64,000 nucleotides of DNA from JAFAGO01 sp031987605. Lineage in GTDB: Bacteria; Bacteroidota; Bacteroidia; Flavobacteriales; Weeksellaceae. Below the pieces are notes generated by a model. That model was not told where the DNA came from. It did not search any database and worked only from the letters and a program-made list of their open reading frames with translations. Positions 1 through 7,876 of this stretch are shown one piece after another. The position numbers and the translations under genes were made by a program. Location of the stretch: the NCBI GenBank assembly GCA_031987605.1, contig DALZZF010000003.1:124001-188000 (forward strand), given 5' to 3'. Every line of letters starts with the position of its first letter. The first letter of the stretch is position 1.

Positions 1-120
1 TCTGTTATTTCTTTCTTGCAGGAAAAAACAATCAGAGATAATAGTATAAAAAGAAAGTATTTCATTTTTCAAATGATTGATGTTTTCCTAATTTTATTTC
101 CACAAGATAAATATACAAAA

Positions 121-146
121 AAAGGAAACCTTATGCGGTTTCCTTT
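121..146 (-). terminator. Rho-independent terminator of the rtcB-prfH-TPR operon
   Basis: A perfect 10-bp stem (AAAGGAAACC at 121-130 with GGTTTCCTTT at 137-146) encloses a 6-nt loop that contains the stop codon of the TPR gene. On the minus strand the hairpin is followed by a T run (complement of the A run at 117-123). The first 120 bases of the window hold no gene that I can support. Confidence 0.8.
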
Positions 147-649
147 TTACTTTTGGATTGTCTTTTGGGTTTGGGCATTTTCGCTTTCACGAATTTTGCT
201 CTGTCCTTCAGAAAATCGAGCATTCCTTGGTCATAAGCGAAAACTTTTGCTTCATCGAGTGCTTTTATCGCTTCATTAAATTCCAACTTTATTTCATAGA
301 AATAAGATTTTTGTATAAGAATTTTACATTTATCAATTCCTTTTATTTTTAATGAATAGTTAATAAGCTTTTCTGCTTCGTCCAAATCTTCATTATCCAA
401 AAGACATTTAATAAAATATTTTGGAATATTGAGGTTGGCTACATCACATTGCAACGCATTTTCGAAATAGAATTTAGCTTCTTCATATTTTTCTAAATTT
501 TCGCTGTAAATTCTTCCCATCAAACATAAAGCGTCCGCATCTTCCGGATCGTAAGACAAAGCGTAGTTCAAGGCTTCCAAGCATTCGGCAAGATTGTATG
601 GATAGTGATCCAAAGCTTCGAAATAATATTTGCTTTTAGTTAAGGTCAT
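131..649 (-). CDS. Tetratricopeptide repeat protein
   Basis: A 172-aa soluble protein made of helical TPR-like repeats (for example a unit around residues 35-68 with the alternating small/large residue pattern, and more degenerate units to about residue 150). It ends in a Lys-rich tail, which may contact nucleic acid or ribosomes; that is inference. There is no signal peptide. It starts 14 bp after the prfH stop codon, so it is probably the third gene of the rtcB-prfH transcript. Its function is unknown; TPR proteins are usually scaffolds. The link to RNA repair is by position only. Confidence 0.75.
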   Translation of the reverse strand: MTLTKSKYYFEALDHYPYNLAECLEALNYALSYDPEDADALCLMGRIYSENLEKYEEAKFYFENALQCDVANLNIPKYFIKCLLDNEDLDEAEKLINYSLKIKGIDKCKILIQKSYFYEIKLEFNEAIKALDEAKVFAYDQGMLDFLKDRAKFVKAKMPKPKRQSKSKKETA

Positions 650-663
650 TTTATTATTGGTTG

Positions 664-1311
664 TTAGTTGACAGTTTTGTCGATTTTAAAATTCGTTTTA
701 AAATCTTTTCCTTTAAAAATCCGAGTTGGATTTCCACGTTGTACATTCAGGTTATTGCTCCAAGTTTCCTGCATTTGTTTTTGAAGTTGAATAATATTCT
801 GTTCCAAAACTTTTGCTTTTAATCGTTCAATCGCCAATTTTTTGTTTTCTAATTGCGATCTGGAATCTTGAGCAAAAACAGAAGCTCCTGTCAGAATATG
901 CGTTGCACGAACTGCAGTATTGACTTTGTTCACATTTTGTCCGCCACTTCCTTGACTTCTCGCCGTTTGAAACTGAATATCTTTTTCATTAAAGTTTACT
1001 TTTTCCAAACCTTTGAGTTCAAAAATTCCGATAAACCAATTGCTTCTTTTGTGCATTTTTCTAAAGGTACTTTTCCCCATCCATTGAATACTACCGAGCC
1101 AATTTTCTAAAAAGGAATTAATGTTTTCCCCTTTTAAAAGTAAGGTTACGGATTTCAATGTTAGATTTTCATCTCCGTTTTCACGTTGAATGATTTCATA
1201 ATTGATGTTATTTTCTTTCACTTCTTCCAAAAAAACTTTCAGAACTTTTGCTACCACAAATTGGCATTCTAAAGGTCCTCTTCCAGAAGTGATTTGTATT
1301 ATTTTGTCCAT
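664..1311 (-). CDS. prfH: Peptide chain release factor homologue PrfH (RF-H)
   Basis: A 215-aa protein with the class I release factor catalytic domain: the GGQ peptidyl-tRNA hydrolysis motif is at residues 123-125, followed by NVNKV as in RF1/RF2. It is much shorter than RF1 (361 aa in this window) and lacks the usual RF1 N-terminal region. PrfH family members typically lie beside rtcB and have been linked to rescue of ribosomes stalled by damage to the 16S rRNA decoding centre. Here it lies 78 bp downstream of rtcB on the same strand, which supports that assignment over ArfB/YaeJ (which is shorter and has a basic tail). Confidence 0.88.
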   Translation of the reverse strand: MDKIIQITSGRGPLECQFVVAKVLKVFLEEVKENNINYEIIQRENGDENLTLKSVTLLLKGENINSFLENWLGSIQWMGKSTFRKMHKRSNWFIGIFELKGLEKVNFNEKDIQFQTARSQGSGGQNVNKVNTAVRATHILTGASVFAQDSRSQLENKKLAIERLKAKVLEQNIIQLQKQMQETWSNNLNVQRGNPTRIFKGKDFKTNFKIDKTVN

Positions 1312-1320
1312 TTTAGTTTA

Positions 1321-1384
1321 GTTGATAGTTGTGGGTTATCAGTTGTCGGCGAAATCCATCAACCGACAACCAATAACCATCAAC
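1321..1384. repeat. Nested inverted repeat between rtcB and prfH
   Basis: Three arms pair in order: GTTGAT (1321) with ATCAAC (1379), GGTTAT (1334) with ATAACC (1373), and TTGTCGG (1343) with CCGACAA (1363). They form a long imperfect hairpin that fills the gap between the two genes. A similar GGTTGTTAGTTG-type string lies in the prfH-TPR gap near 657-671, so this may be a family of simple intergenic repeats. It has no T run, so I do not call it a terminator. Confidence 0.6.
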
Positions 1385-1389
1385 CAATT

Positions 1390-2781
1390 TTATTTATCCA
1401 TCCTCACAATTCTCGGTTGAAAAGTTCCCAGAATATCCACCAGATCGGATTGTGCATTCATCACTTCGCCAATGTCTTTGTACGCCATTGGTGCTTCTTC
1501 TGCATTTCCGCCCATTAAAGTGACTTTTTTGAGTTTTAACTCGTTTTTGATGTCATTTTGGGTGAAAAGATTTCTGCATTCTCCTCTCGAAAATCTTCTT
1601 CCGGCTCCGTGTGAAGCCGATTTTAAAGAATCAGGATTTCCTTTTCCACGAACGATAAAACCTTTCGCAGTCATCGATCCGGGAATCATTCCGAGTTCGT
1701 TTTCATCAGCCGGAGTAGCACCTTTCCGGTGAACAATCACTTCTTTTCCGTTGTGGATTTCTTTCCAAGCAAAATTGTGATGATTCTCAATTCTGGCTTT
1801 TATTCTTCCTCCAACTGCTTTCACCAATCTTCTGTGAATATCGTCATGACAAGCAGATGCATAATCTCCTGCTAAATTCATGGCGATCCAGTATTCCATT
1901 CCGAGATGCGAATCCAAATCCAACCAAGCGAAATTTTGCGCTTCTTTTGGAAGTGGGCATTGTTCTGTCGCAACACGAGAATAATATTGTGCGATTTCTG
2001 CTCCGAAACCACGAGATCCGCTGTGCGAAAGAATCCCCAAATATTTTCCTTTGGGTAAACCAATCTGCGCATCTTCTTCCGTAATTTCCACTTCTCCGAA
2101 TTCCACAAAGTGATTTCCACCTCCGGAACTTCCCATTTGTTTGATGGCTTTTCCTTTTAATCGTTTCAAAATCGGAATGAGATCAAATGTATCGCGCTCG
2201 AAAATCTCGTGATCGATGTGTGATTTGTGAACTTCTGTCATTCCAAATTTAGTATGTTCTACGAGTGCTTTTTCATATTTATCTTTTGCACCGTCAAGAT
2301 ATGAAACGGGTGTATCCAAAATGCTCAAGCTCATTCTGCAACCAATATCCATTCCCACTCCATACGGAATTACCGCATTTTCTACTGCGAGAACACCACC
2401 AATTGGAAGTCCGTATCCGCTATGCGCATCCGGCATTAATGCTCCTTGCACGGAAATTGGCAATTTCAGAACAGTGTACAATTGGTTTTTCGCTTCGTCT
2501 GAAATTTCGTTTCCGAAAATCTGAAAACCGGCACGTTGAGCGTTCAACATTTGTTTTTCTGTTTTTTTGGAAGTGAGCAATGCTTCTGCAATTTGTCCGA
2601 AGGTTAAATCGTTTTCGAAATTCTTCGGATTTTGGTGGATTTCTTTTAACAAAGATTTTACGTAATGAATATTTTTTGTGGCAAAATTCCGTTTCATAAC
2701 TTCCAAAGCAATGTTTACACTTTGGTTGTTTGGATAGCCGAGTTTCAATATATCTTTTCCTTTAAGTTTTAAATTTCCCAT
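1390..2781 (-). CDS. rtcB: RtcB-type RNA ligase (3'-phosphate/5'-OH joining)
   Basis: A 463-aa full-length RtcB. The metal-binding Cys is in the VGMDIGC motif (Cys148), HSGSRG is at about 253-258, HRKGAT at about 351, and the guanylylated His in HGAGR at residue 391. RtcB joins RNA ends with 2',3'-cyclic phosphate or 3'-phosphate to 5'-OH using GTP and Mn2+. It is the first gene of the operon with prfH. Together they suggest repair of endonuclease-cleaved rRNA or tRNA coupled to ribosome rescue (known for rtcB2-prfH pairs; inferred here). No archease gene and no RtcR-type activator is next to it. Confidence 0.93.
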   Translation of the reverse strand: MGNLKLKGKDILKLGYPNNQSVNIALEVMKRNFATKNIHYVKSLLKEIHQNPKNFENDLTFGQIAEALLTSKKTEKQMLNAQRAGFQIFGNEISDEAKNQLYTVLKLPISVQGALMPDAHSGYGLPIGGVLAVENAVIPYGVGMDIGCRMSLSILDTPVSYLDGAKDKYEKALVEHTKFGMTEVHKSHIDHEIFERDTFDLIPILKRLKGKAIKQMGSSGGGNHFVEFGEVEITEEDAQIGLPKGKYLGILSHSGSRGFGAEIAQYYSRVATEQCPLPKEAQNFAWLDLDSHLGMEYWIAMNLAGDYASACHDDIHRRLVKAVGGRIKARIENHHNFAWKEIHNGKEVIVHRKGATPADENELGMIPGSMTAKGFIVRGKGNPDSLKSASHGAGRRFSRGECRNLFTQNDIKNELKLKKVTLMGGNAEEAPMAYKDIGEVMNAQSDLVDILGTFQPRIVRMDK

Positions 2782-2875
2782 TTTTTCTAAGATGTAAGAT
2801 TTGAGACACGAGATGTTAGACTTTCTTTTACTCGCATCTTTTTATTTCAACTAAAACTTTAGTTTAGTTGTTTTT

Positions 2876-2931
2876 GTCATTCCGAAAAAGCAGGAATCTC
2901 TTTTTAAATTCTTCACTTCGTTCGGAATGAC
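2876..2931. repeat. Intergenic inverted repeat with 11-bp perfect arms
   Basis: GTCATTCCGAA at 2876-2886 is the exact reverse complement of TTCGGAATGAC at 2921-2931. The arms are 34 nt apart. It is the first structured item in the 513-bp gene-free stretch 2782-3294. It looks like one of the mobile palindromic repeats found many times in flavobacterial genomes, though only one copy is seen in this window. Confidence 0.65.
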
Positions 2932-2943
2932 AGAGCGTATTTC

Positions 2944-3033
2944 TAGCCCCGATTGCAACGACATCCTTTTTTTGCATTGGCAAAAGCATTGGCAAAAAAG
3001 ATATAGTGGAAAGCGGGATTAAGCTCCTAAAAA
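2944..3033 (+). ncRNA. Candidate Flavo-1-like structured RNA
   Basis: The stretch has the AGCCCCGATTG opening, an ATCC-T-run-GC arm near 2962-2974 that pairs with GCAAAAAAGAT near 2992-3002, and the closing TGGAAAGCGGGATTAAGCTCCT string. This resembles from memory the Flavo-1 RNA motif described in Bacteroidota. The loop side contains a short direct duplication (GCATTGGCAAAA twice). No protein reading frame covers it. The assignment needs a covariance-model search. Confidence 0.45.
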
Positions 3034-3074
3034 AGATTTCGGGATAAACTAAAGTTTTGATTTTTGCGCAAAGA

Positions 3075-3104
3075 AAAACCCGAAATCGGTTGACTTCGGG
3101 TTTT
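3075..3104. terminator. Bidirectional terminator downstream of the non-coding block
   Basis: AAAACCCGAA (3075-3084) pairs perfectly with TTCGGGTTTT (3095-3104) around a 10-nt loop. A and T flanks allow termination on either strand. It could end the Flavo-1-like transcript on the plus strand or the sugar operon on the minus strand. The rest of 3105-3294 shows nothing I can name. Confidence 0.65.
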
Positions 3105-3294
3105 GGTATTTCATTATACTATTGTTCTAAGAATGTACGAAACCGCGAAGCCGTGCCTTTGCAAAAAGCAGATCTGATGTAAATTTTTGATTAAAACTGA
3201 ACATTTTTGCTTCGTTTTTTGTTGTGTTAAACTTGATTTCGGATGCAAATATAAAATTGTTTTTTTTACTGACCAATTTTTGATTTTAAAAAAG

Positions 3295-4137
3295 TCAGTT
3301 TTTTAAGTGTTTTCTGATAAAATCCAAGCTTCCCAACGCCAATTCTTCTGCATTATACGGGGATTTTTGCCATAAAGAAACCGCTTGCTGCATTCCGGGA
3401 ACTGAGGATGAAAAATTCTCCAGAACCAGGTTTCCTTCAAAATCAATTTCATTTAACGCATCAAAAAGTTCGGACCAGTTTATGGTTCCTTCGCCGAGCA
3501 TTCCGCGGTGAGATTCGGTCATGTGAATGTGCTTCAGTTTTTTACCCGCCCGCAAAACCGGATCGCGGAAATTGTTTTCTTCAATATTCATGTGGAAAGT
3601 ATCAAGATGAAGAAAAAGGTTGTCTTTTCCCGTTTTATCAATGAGTTCCAGCACATTTTCTGCCGTATTGCAAACGTAGGATTCATAACGGTTAATGGGT
3701 TCTATGCCGATATTAATTCCTTTTTCTTTTGCATAATCCGCAACGGATGACCAGCATTCTGCAATGATTTCTTTTTCTGTTTCCGTTAAAGGATTTCCCG
3801 AAAAAACACCAATTCCACCATGCAAAACACCTCCCAGAAAATCAGTTTCCAGCTCCGAAGTTTTGTCAATGGCTTTTTTAATCAAACGTTCTGCTTCTTT
3901 CGGATGAAAGGCAATGTGCGCTTCTTTTGGCAAATTTAAAGAGCAAACCACTTCAAGGTGGTTGGTTTTAAGCTGCTGCTGTACTGTTTTGGCATCAATT
4001 TCCATCGTATTTGGCAGTAAAATTTCAATGAGGTCAAATCCTGCTTTTGCGGTTTGTTCGATGGCAAATTTCACTGCTTCGGCGTTCCAGTTGGGCGTGA
4101 TCCATGAGAGAAGAGAAGCTCCGGTTTTTATTTTCAT
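3295..4137 (-). CDS. Ketose 3-epimerase-like TIM-barrel isomerase
   Basis: A 280-aa cytoplasmic protein of the xylose isomerase-like TIM-barrel family. The four metal ligands typical of D-tagatose/D-psicose 3-epimerases can be placed: Glu146 in IGIEPINRYE, Asp179 in HLDTFHMNIEE, His205 in HIHMTESHRG, and Glu240 in LVLENF. The pattern fits a ketose epimerase better than a plain AP-endonuclease-type protein; hydroxypyruvate isomerase is the main alternative. It is the last gene of the cluster lacI, kinase, permease, porin, epimerase, so it probably converts the imported sugar before or after phosphorylation. The gap to the porin is about 130 bp with no evident promoter. Confidence 0.78.
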   Translation of the reverse strand: MKIKTGASLLSWITPNWNAEAVKFAIEQTAKAGFDLIEILLPNTMEIDAKTVQQQLKTNHLEVVCSLNLPKEAHIAFHPKEAERLIKKAIDKTSELETDFLGGVLHGGIGVFSGNPLTETEKEIIAECWSSVADYAKEKGINIGIEPINRYESYVCNTAENVLELIDKTGKDNLFLHLDTFHMNIEENNFRDPVLRAGKKLKHIHMTESHRGMLGEGTINWSELFDALNEIDFEGNLVLENFSSSVPGMQQAVSLWQKSPYNAEELALGSLDFIRKHLKN

Positions 4138-4267
4138 TTTTTTATTTTTTTAGTTGAGTTCGATTACGCTTGTAATTATCATTTTGGAGAAATTTATTTA
4201 AAGAACCGCACAGACAGGAAATGAATTTTATTGAGTTTAAGTCCATGCGGTTCAGAAAATGTATTTT

Positions 4268-5662
4268 TTAAAAAATCCACCATTCCGCTCTTGCGCCGAA
4301 ATAGGTTCCGAATCTTTTCGCTCCGGATTGTTGCAAGAACGGAGCGTAAAGACTGTTCATCGCCTGATCGTTATACCGTGCCAACTCTGCAATCAGCCGA
4401 ATGTGCGGTCGCGCCCAAACACTTCTTTCGGCGGTGGGAACAATGGTGGGTGCTAATGCAAATTTCCACATGGCGGCAGGAGATTGCGCCCCGTCTTTCC
4501 GGTTGGCATAATGCACTTCAGACAAAATATGAAACCAGTTGTTGAAATAATAGGTCGCCCTGACTCCGGTATTGAATTCTTCTTTTTTGTTAAAGATGGC
4601 TCTGCCGTAATAATCATTTGCCTGATTATTGCTGTCTGCGCCACCTTTGGATTTGGTATAAACAAAATACGGATTCAATGACCATCGGTTGGAAATATTC
4701 CAAAGCAGATGTTCCACAAAAGTGAGGGAATATGCTCCTTTATAGGTGTTGGTAATTTCGTTGGGAGCGCCGTGTGTTCGCCAGGTTTGGGTATTTCCGC
4801 CGTCTCCGCCATTTGCAATTCCGTAACCGTACCGCAATGAAACCTGATTGAAAGAACCCGGTAATTTTGTTTTCAGATCGGTGGTGAGCTTTGCGCCGGC
4901 TACCCAACCATAATCGGAAGGATAATCTTCCACTGAATTTTTTCCGGATTTGCCCACATTATGATATTCTGCAAGAAATTTAACCGTATGATTTCGAAAC
5001 GGAACCGAATGCTCAAGCACAAAAACTTTGCGCTGCCGGTACACTAAACTCTTAATCCCGCTAATAATGTTGGTATAGGAATACGGAGTAGAATTGGTGG
5101 CTGCCGTGTCGATTGCTGCAGGAAAAAACATGGAAAATCTGGTGTTCTTATATTTCACACCCCAACCGGTTGCCGAATGATCATCAAAATAAAAGTAATC
5201 GGAAATGTGCACATCATCATACCTCAACCATCTTGCTCCTGCCCAGAAATCCCATTGGGTTCCCATCACATTCCGGGCTTCTATAAACGCTTCGGGCAAG
5301 GCCACGATCATTCCGCTGGTGGATTTGGTATCCACGTTTCCGAGAAAAGTTCCTCCGGAGTAAAAGCTCAGCCGTGCCTGAAAATCAATTTTCGTACTGT
5401 CTTTCCCGACCACCGGAGTAAAATGTACCGCCGGTAAAAAATCCACATAATCATTCTGATCCAGTCTCCCGCCCAATGAACCCTGATTGCTGAGATTGAG
5501 TTGCTGACCGGTGTTACCATCGGTATTTGGAGAAAATCCGGCTCCGATTCTTCCTGTTGTCCCAAATGAAAACTTCTTGTTGGTAATGACAATCTGAGCC
5601 GAAAAATGATTGCTGATGCCTATCAGAATAAAACATCCGAATAGAAAATAGAGCGTTTTCAT
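4268..5662 (-). CDS. Maltoporin-like (LamB family) carbohydrate porin
   Basis: A 464-aa protein with an N-terminal signal peptide (hydrophobic stretch 4-20, cleavage after SAQ) and alternating beta strands rich in aromatic and Gly residues. It ends in Phe (WWIF), as outer-membrane barrels do. Segments such as the GxARWLRYDDVH region and the C-terminal GTYFGARAEWW are LamB-like. It should let sugars cross the outer membrane. It starts 2 bp before the permease stop (5665), so the two genes are tightly coupled. A porin rather than a SusCD pair suggests a small sugar as substrate. Confidence 0.8.
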   Translation of the reverse strand: MKTLYFLFGCFILIGISNHFSAQIVITNKKFSFGTTGRIGAGFSPNTDGNTGQQLNLSNQGSLGGRLDQNDYVDFLPAVHFTPVVGKDSTKIDFQARLSFYSGGTFLGNVDTKSTSGMIVALPEAFIEARNVMGTQWDFWAGARWLRYDDVHISDYFYFDDHSATGWGVKYKNTRFSMFFPAAIDTAATNSTPYSYTNIISGIKSLVYRQRKVFVLEHSVPFRNHTVKFLAEYHNVGKSGKNSVEDYPSDYGWVAGAKLTTDLKTKLPGSFNQVSLRYGYGIANGGDGGNTQTWRTHGAPNEITNTYKGAYSLTFVEHLLWNISNRWSLNPYFVYTKSKGGADSNNQANDYYGRAIFNKKEEFNTGVRATYYFNNWFHILSEVHYANRKDGAQSPAAMWKFALAPTIVPTAERSVWARPHIRLIAELARYNDQAMNSLYAPFLQQSGAKRFGTYFGARAEWWIF

Positions 5663-5664
5663 TT

Positions 5665-6903
5665 CTATCTCATTGTTTTAGGCTTGTAGAATTTTGTTGC
5701 GAAAACTAATATTACTACATAGCAAATGATGGGTAATAAGTAAGCATGGGCAACATCAGTTTCTGCAATTCTACCCATGATCGGTGGGAAAACCGCACCA
5801 CCAAACATCGCCATTACCAGGAATGATGATGCCTGTTGTGTATTTTTTCCTAATCTTTTTAACCCTAAACTGAAAATGGTAGGATACATCACGCTCAGGA
5901 ATAAGTTCAGAAGAATTAAGCTGACAAAGGAAACCCAGCCAAAACTTTGAGAAATAATTAAACACAGTACAATATTGCAGGCAGTAGAAATGGCAAGCAG
6001 TTTATTTGGCGCAATATACTTCATGAGGAAAGTTCCCAGAAAACGCCCAACCATCATCATCGCCATACTTAATGAAAAATAATAGGAGGCCTGAATTTCC
6101 GGGATATGCATTTTTTCCACACCATAATTGATGAAAAACGCCCAGGTTCCGCCTTGTGCAGCAATATTGAAAAATTGTGCAATAACCGCGAAAACAAAGT
6201 GTCTTTGTCTCCAGAGCGGAGCATTTGGATCGTAAGCGCTTTTGCTTTCGGGGGTATTTTCTTCCGGATGATTTTCGCCGGCATGCGGATCTTTAAGATC
6301 AGGAACTTTAACGAATGAAAATGCAATGGCGATGGTAAGAATAACAATACCAATCCATGTATACAGACTTTTTACGGAGGTGAGATCATTCGTTTCGCCT
6401 GCGTTTCCAAAGATGAAAAAGCCGCCCAGCAAAGGCCCTATAATTGCACCCAATCCATTGAATGACTGTGCAAAATTCACGCGCTGATCACTGGTTCTTT
6501 CGTCGCCCAAAGCCGCAACAAACGGATGGGCTACGGTTTCCAGCGTTGCCATTCCCATTGCCAAAACAAAAAGCGCGAACCGGAAAAAACCGAAGGATGC
6601 CAGATTAGCCGCAGGAATAAACAGAAATGCGCCTAAAGAAAATAAGGAAAGACCAAGCAGAACTCCGGTTTTGTAGCCATATTTTTTCATTAAAAGTCCG
6701 GCCGGAATTCCCATTAAAGCATACGCTCCGAAAATTGATAATTGCACCAATCCGGATTGGGATTTGGAGATGTTCAGAACATTTTGAAAATGTTTGTTCA
6801 GCACGTCTCCCATGGTAAGGGCAATTGCCCAGAAGAAAAAGAGGGAGATCACAAAAGACAATACGATGATGTATCTTTTCTCTGTAAATTTTGCAGTGTT
6901 CAT
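5665..6903 (-). CDS. FucP/GluP-like MFS sugar:H+ symporter
   Basis: A 412-aa inner-membrane protein with about twelve hydrophobic helices. The loop 2-3 region (GIPAGLLMKKYGYKTG, near residues 61-76) and the overall layout match the fucose/glucose/galactose permease branch of the major facilitator superfamily. It sits between the kinase (25-bp gap) and the porin, which fits uptake of a monosaccharide from the periplasm. The exact sugar cannot be read from the sequence; fructose or a related ketose fits the neighbouring kinase and epimerase. Confidence 0.85.
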   Translation of the reverse strand: MNTAKFTEKRYIIVLSFVISLFFFWAIALTMGDVLNKHFQNVLNISKSQSGLVQLSIFGAYALMGIPAGLLMKKYGYKTGVLLGLSLFSLGAFLFIPAANLASFGFFRFALFVLAMGMATLETVAHPFVAALGDERTSDQRVNFAQSFNGLGAIIGPLLGGFFIFGNAGETNDLTSVKSLYTWIGIVILTIAIAFSFVKVPDLKDPHAGENHPEENTPESKSAYDPNAPLWRQRHFVFAVIAQFFNIAAQGGTWAFFINYGVEKMHIPEIQASYYFSLSMAMMMVGRFLGTFLMKYIAPNKLLAISTACNIVLCLIISQSFGWVSFVSLILLNLFLSVMYPTIFSLGLKRLGKNTQQASSFLVMAMFGGAVFPPIMGRIAETDVAHAYLLPIICYVVILVFATKFYKPKTMR

Positions 6904-6928
6904 AAGGTGGTAAGGGATTTTGTTTTAA

Positions 6929-7843
6929 TTAAAAGGATTTTTCGCTTTTTCTTTCTCTGAAGTTGCGGAATTCATCATAGGAATAATCCGGGCAGGCGCC
7001 TGATTTTGAAGTGATAAAAGCACCCAGAGAAACAGCTTGCTTCATGATTTCCTCGGGAGATTTGCCCTGAATTCTTTTGTGTAAAAATCCGGCTAAGAAA
7101 GAATCTCCGCTTCCCACGGTATCGGCAATTTCTATCGGGATTGCGGTAAAGGTGTAGTTTTTGTCCCCTATGAAATATCGCGCGCCTTTGCTGCCTTTTG
7201 TAAGAATCACTTCATGGATGCCGAAATATTTCTGAATATGTTTCGCACTTGTTTCTTCATCCACATATTCTTCACCCAGATCATCGATGATTTTTCGGAG
7301 TTCGGCTTTATTCATCTTCACGAGATCTGTTTTGTGCAGCAGTTTTTTAATGAGGTTAAAATCCACAAAAGGCGGTCGGAAATTAACATCAAAAACTTTA
7401 AATTTTGCCCATTCCAAAAGCTGGAAAAGTGTTTTTCTGGATGTTTCGCTTCTGGCAGCCAAACTTCCGAATACGAAAGCATCGGCATTCTGAATAACCT
7501 CCTTGTGTTCCGGAAGAATTTCTATAAAATCCCAAGCAACATTTCGCACGATGTCATAATGGGCTTCACCATTTTCGTCAAAATTGGCCAAAACAGTTCC
7601 TGTAGGATGGATTTCGTCCACCTGAATAAGATCGGTAGAAATGTTCCAGTCTTTAATCTGCTCAATCAGTCTTTCTCCGAGTTTGTCTTTTCCGATTTTA
7701 GAAAGCATACAAACTTCGGTTCCCATTCTGAAGCTATTATACGCCACATTGAAGGGAGCGCCGCCTGCTCTTTCACCGGTTGGGAAAATATCCCAGAGAA
7801 CTTCGCCGAAACAAACGATGTAGGGGTTTTTGATATTTTTCAT
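6929..7843 (-). CDS. PfkB-family sugar kinase (probable fructokinase)
   Basis: A 304-aa ribokinase-fold enzyme. The N-terminal substrate motif (GGAPFNVAYN near residue 27) and the C-terminal ATP/anion-hole signature with the catalytic Asp (DTVGSGDSFLAGF near residue 240) are both present. The GGAPFNVA form is typical of fructokinases. It probably phosphorylates the sugar brought in by the permease downstream. The start ATG lies 5 bp from a palindromic operator candidate, so expression is likely controlled by the LacI protein encoded just upstream. Confidence 0.85.
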   Translation of the reverse strand: MKNIKNPYIVCFGEVLWDIFPTGERAGGAPFNVAYNSFRMGTEVCMLSKIGKDKLGERLIEQIKDWNISTDLIQVDEIHPTGTVLANFDENGEAHYDIVRNVAWDFIEILPEHKEVIQNADAFVFGSLAARSETSRKTLFQLLEWAKFKVFDVNFRPPFVDFNLIKKLLHKTDLVKMNKAELRKIIDDLGEEYVDEETSAKHIQKYFGIHEVILTKGSKGARYFIGDKNYTFTAIPIEIADTVGSGDSFLAGFLHKRIQGKSPEEIMKQAVSLGAFITSKSGACPDYSYDEFRNFRERKSEKSF

Positions 7844-7847
7844 AGAG

Positions 7848-7859
7848 TTAAACGTTTAA
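7848..7859. promoter_or_regulatory. Candidate LacI-family operator in the lacI-kinase gap
   Basis: TTAAACGTTTAA is a perfect 12-bp palindrome with the central CG typical of LacI-family operators. It lies in the 33-bp gap between lacI and the kinase, 5 bp upstream of the kinase ATG. The same motif with one mismatch recurs at 9109-9120 upstream of lacI. A regulator role is inference from family and position. Confidence 0.6.
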
Positions 7860-7876
7860 GTTATGGTTAAAAAAAA

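Noticed and set aside
7214..7870. 218-aa open frame antisense to the sugar kinase
   Set aside because: It is a shadow of the kinase gene; low-complexity translation rich in Phe and Ile, no domain.
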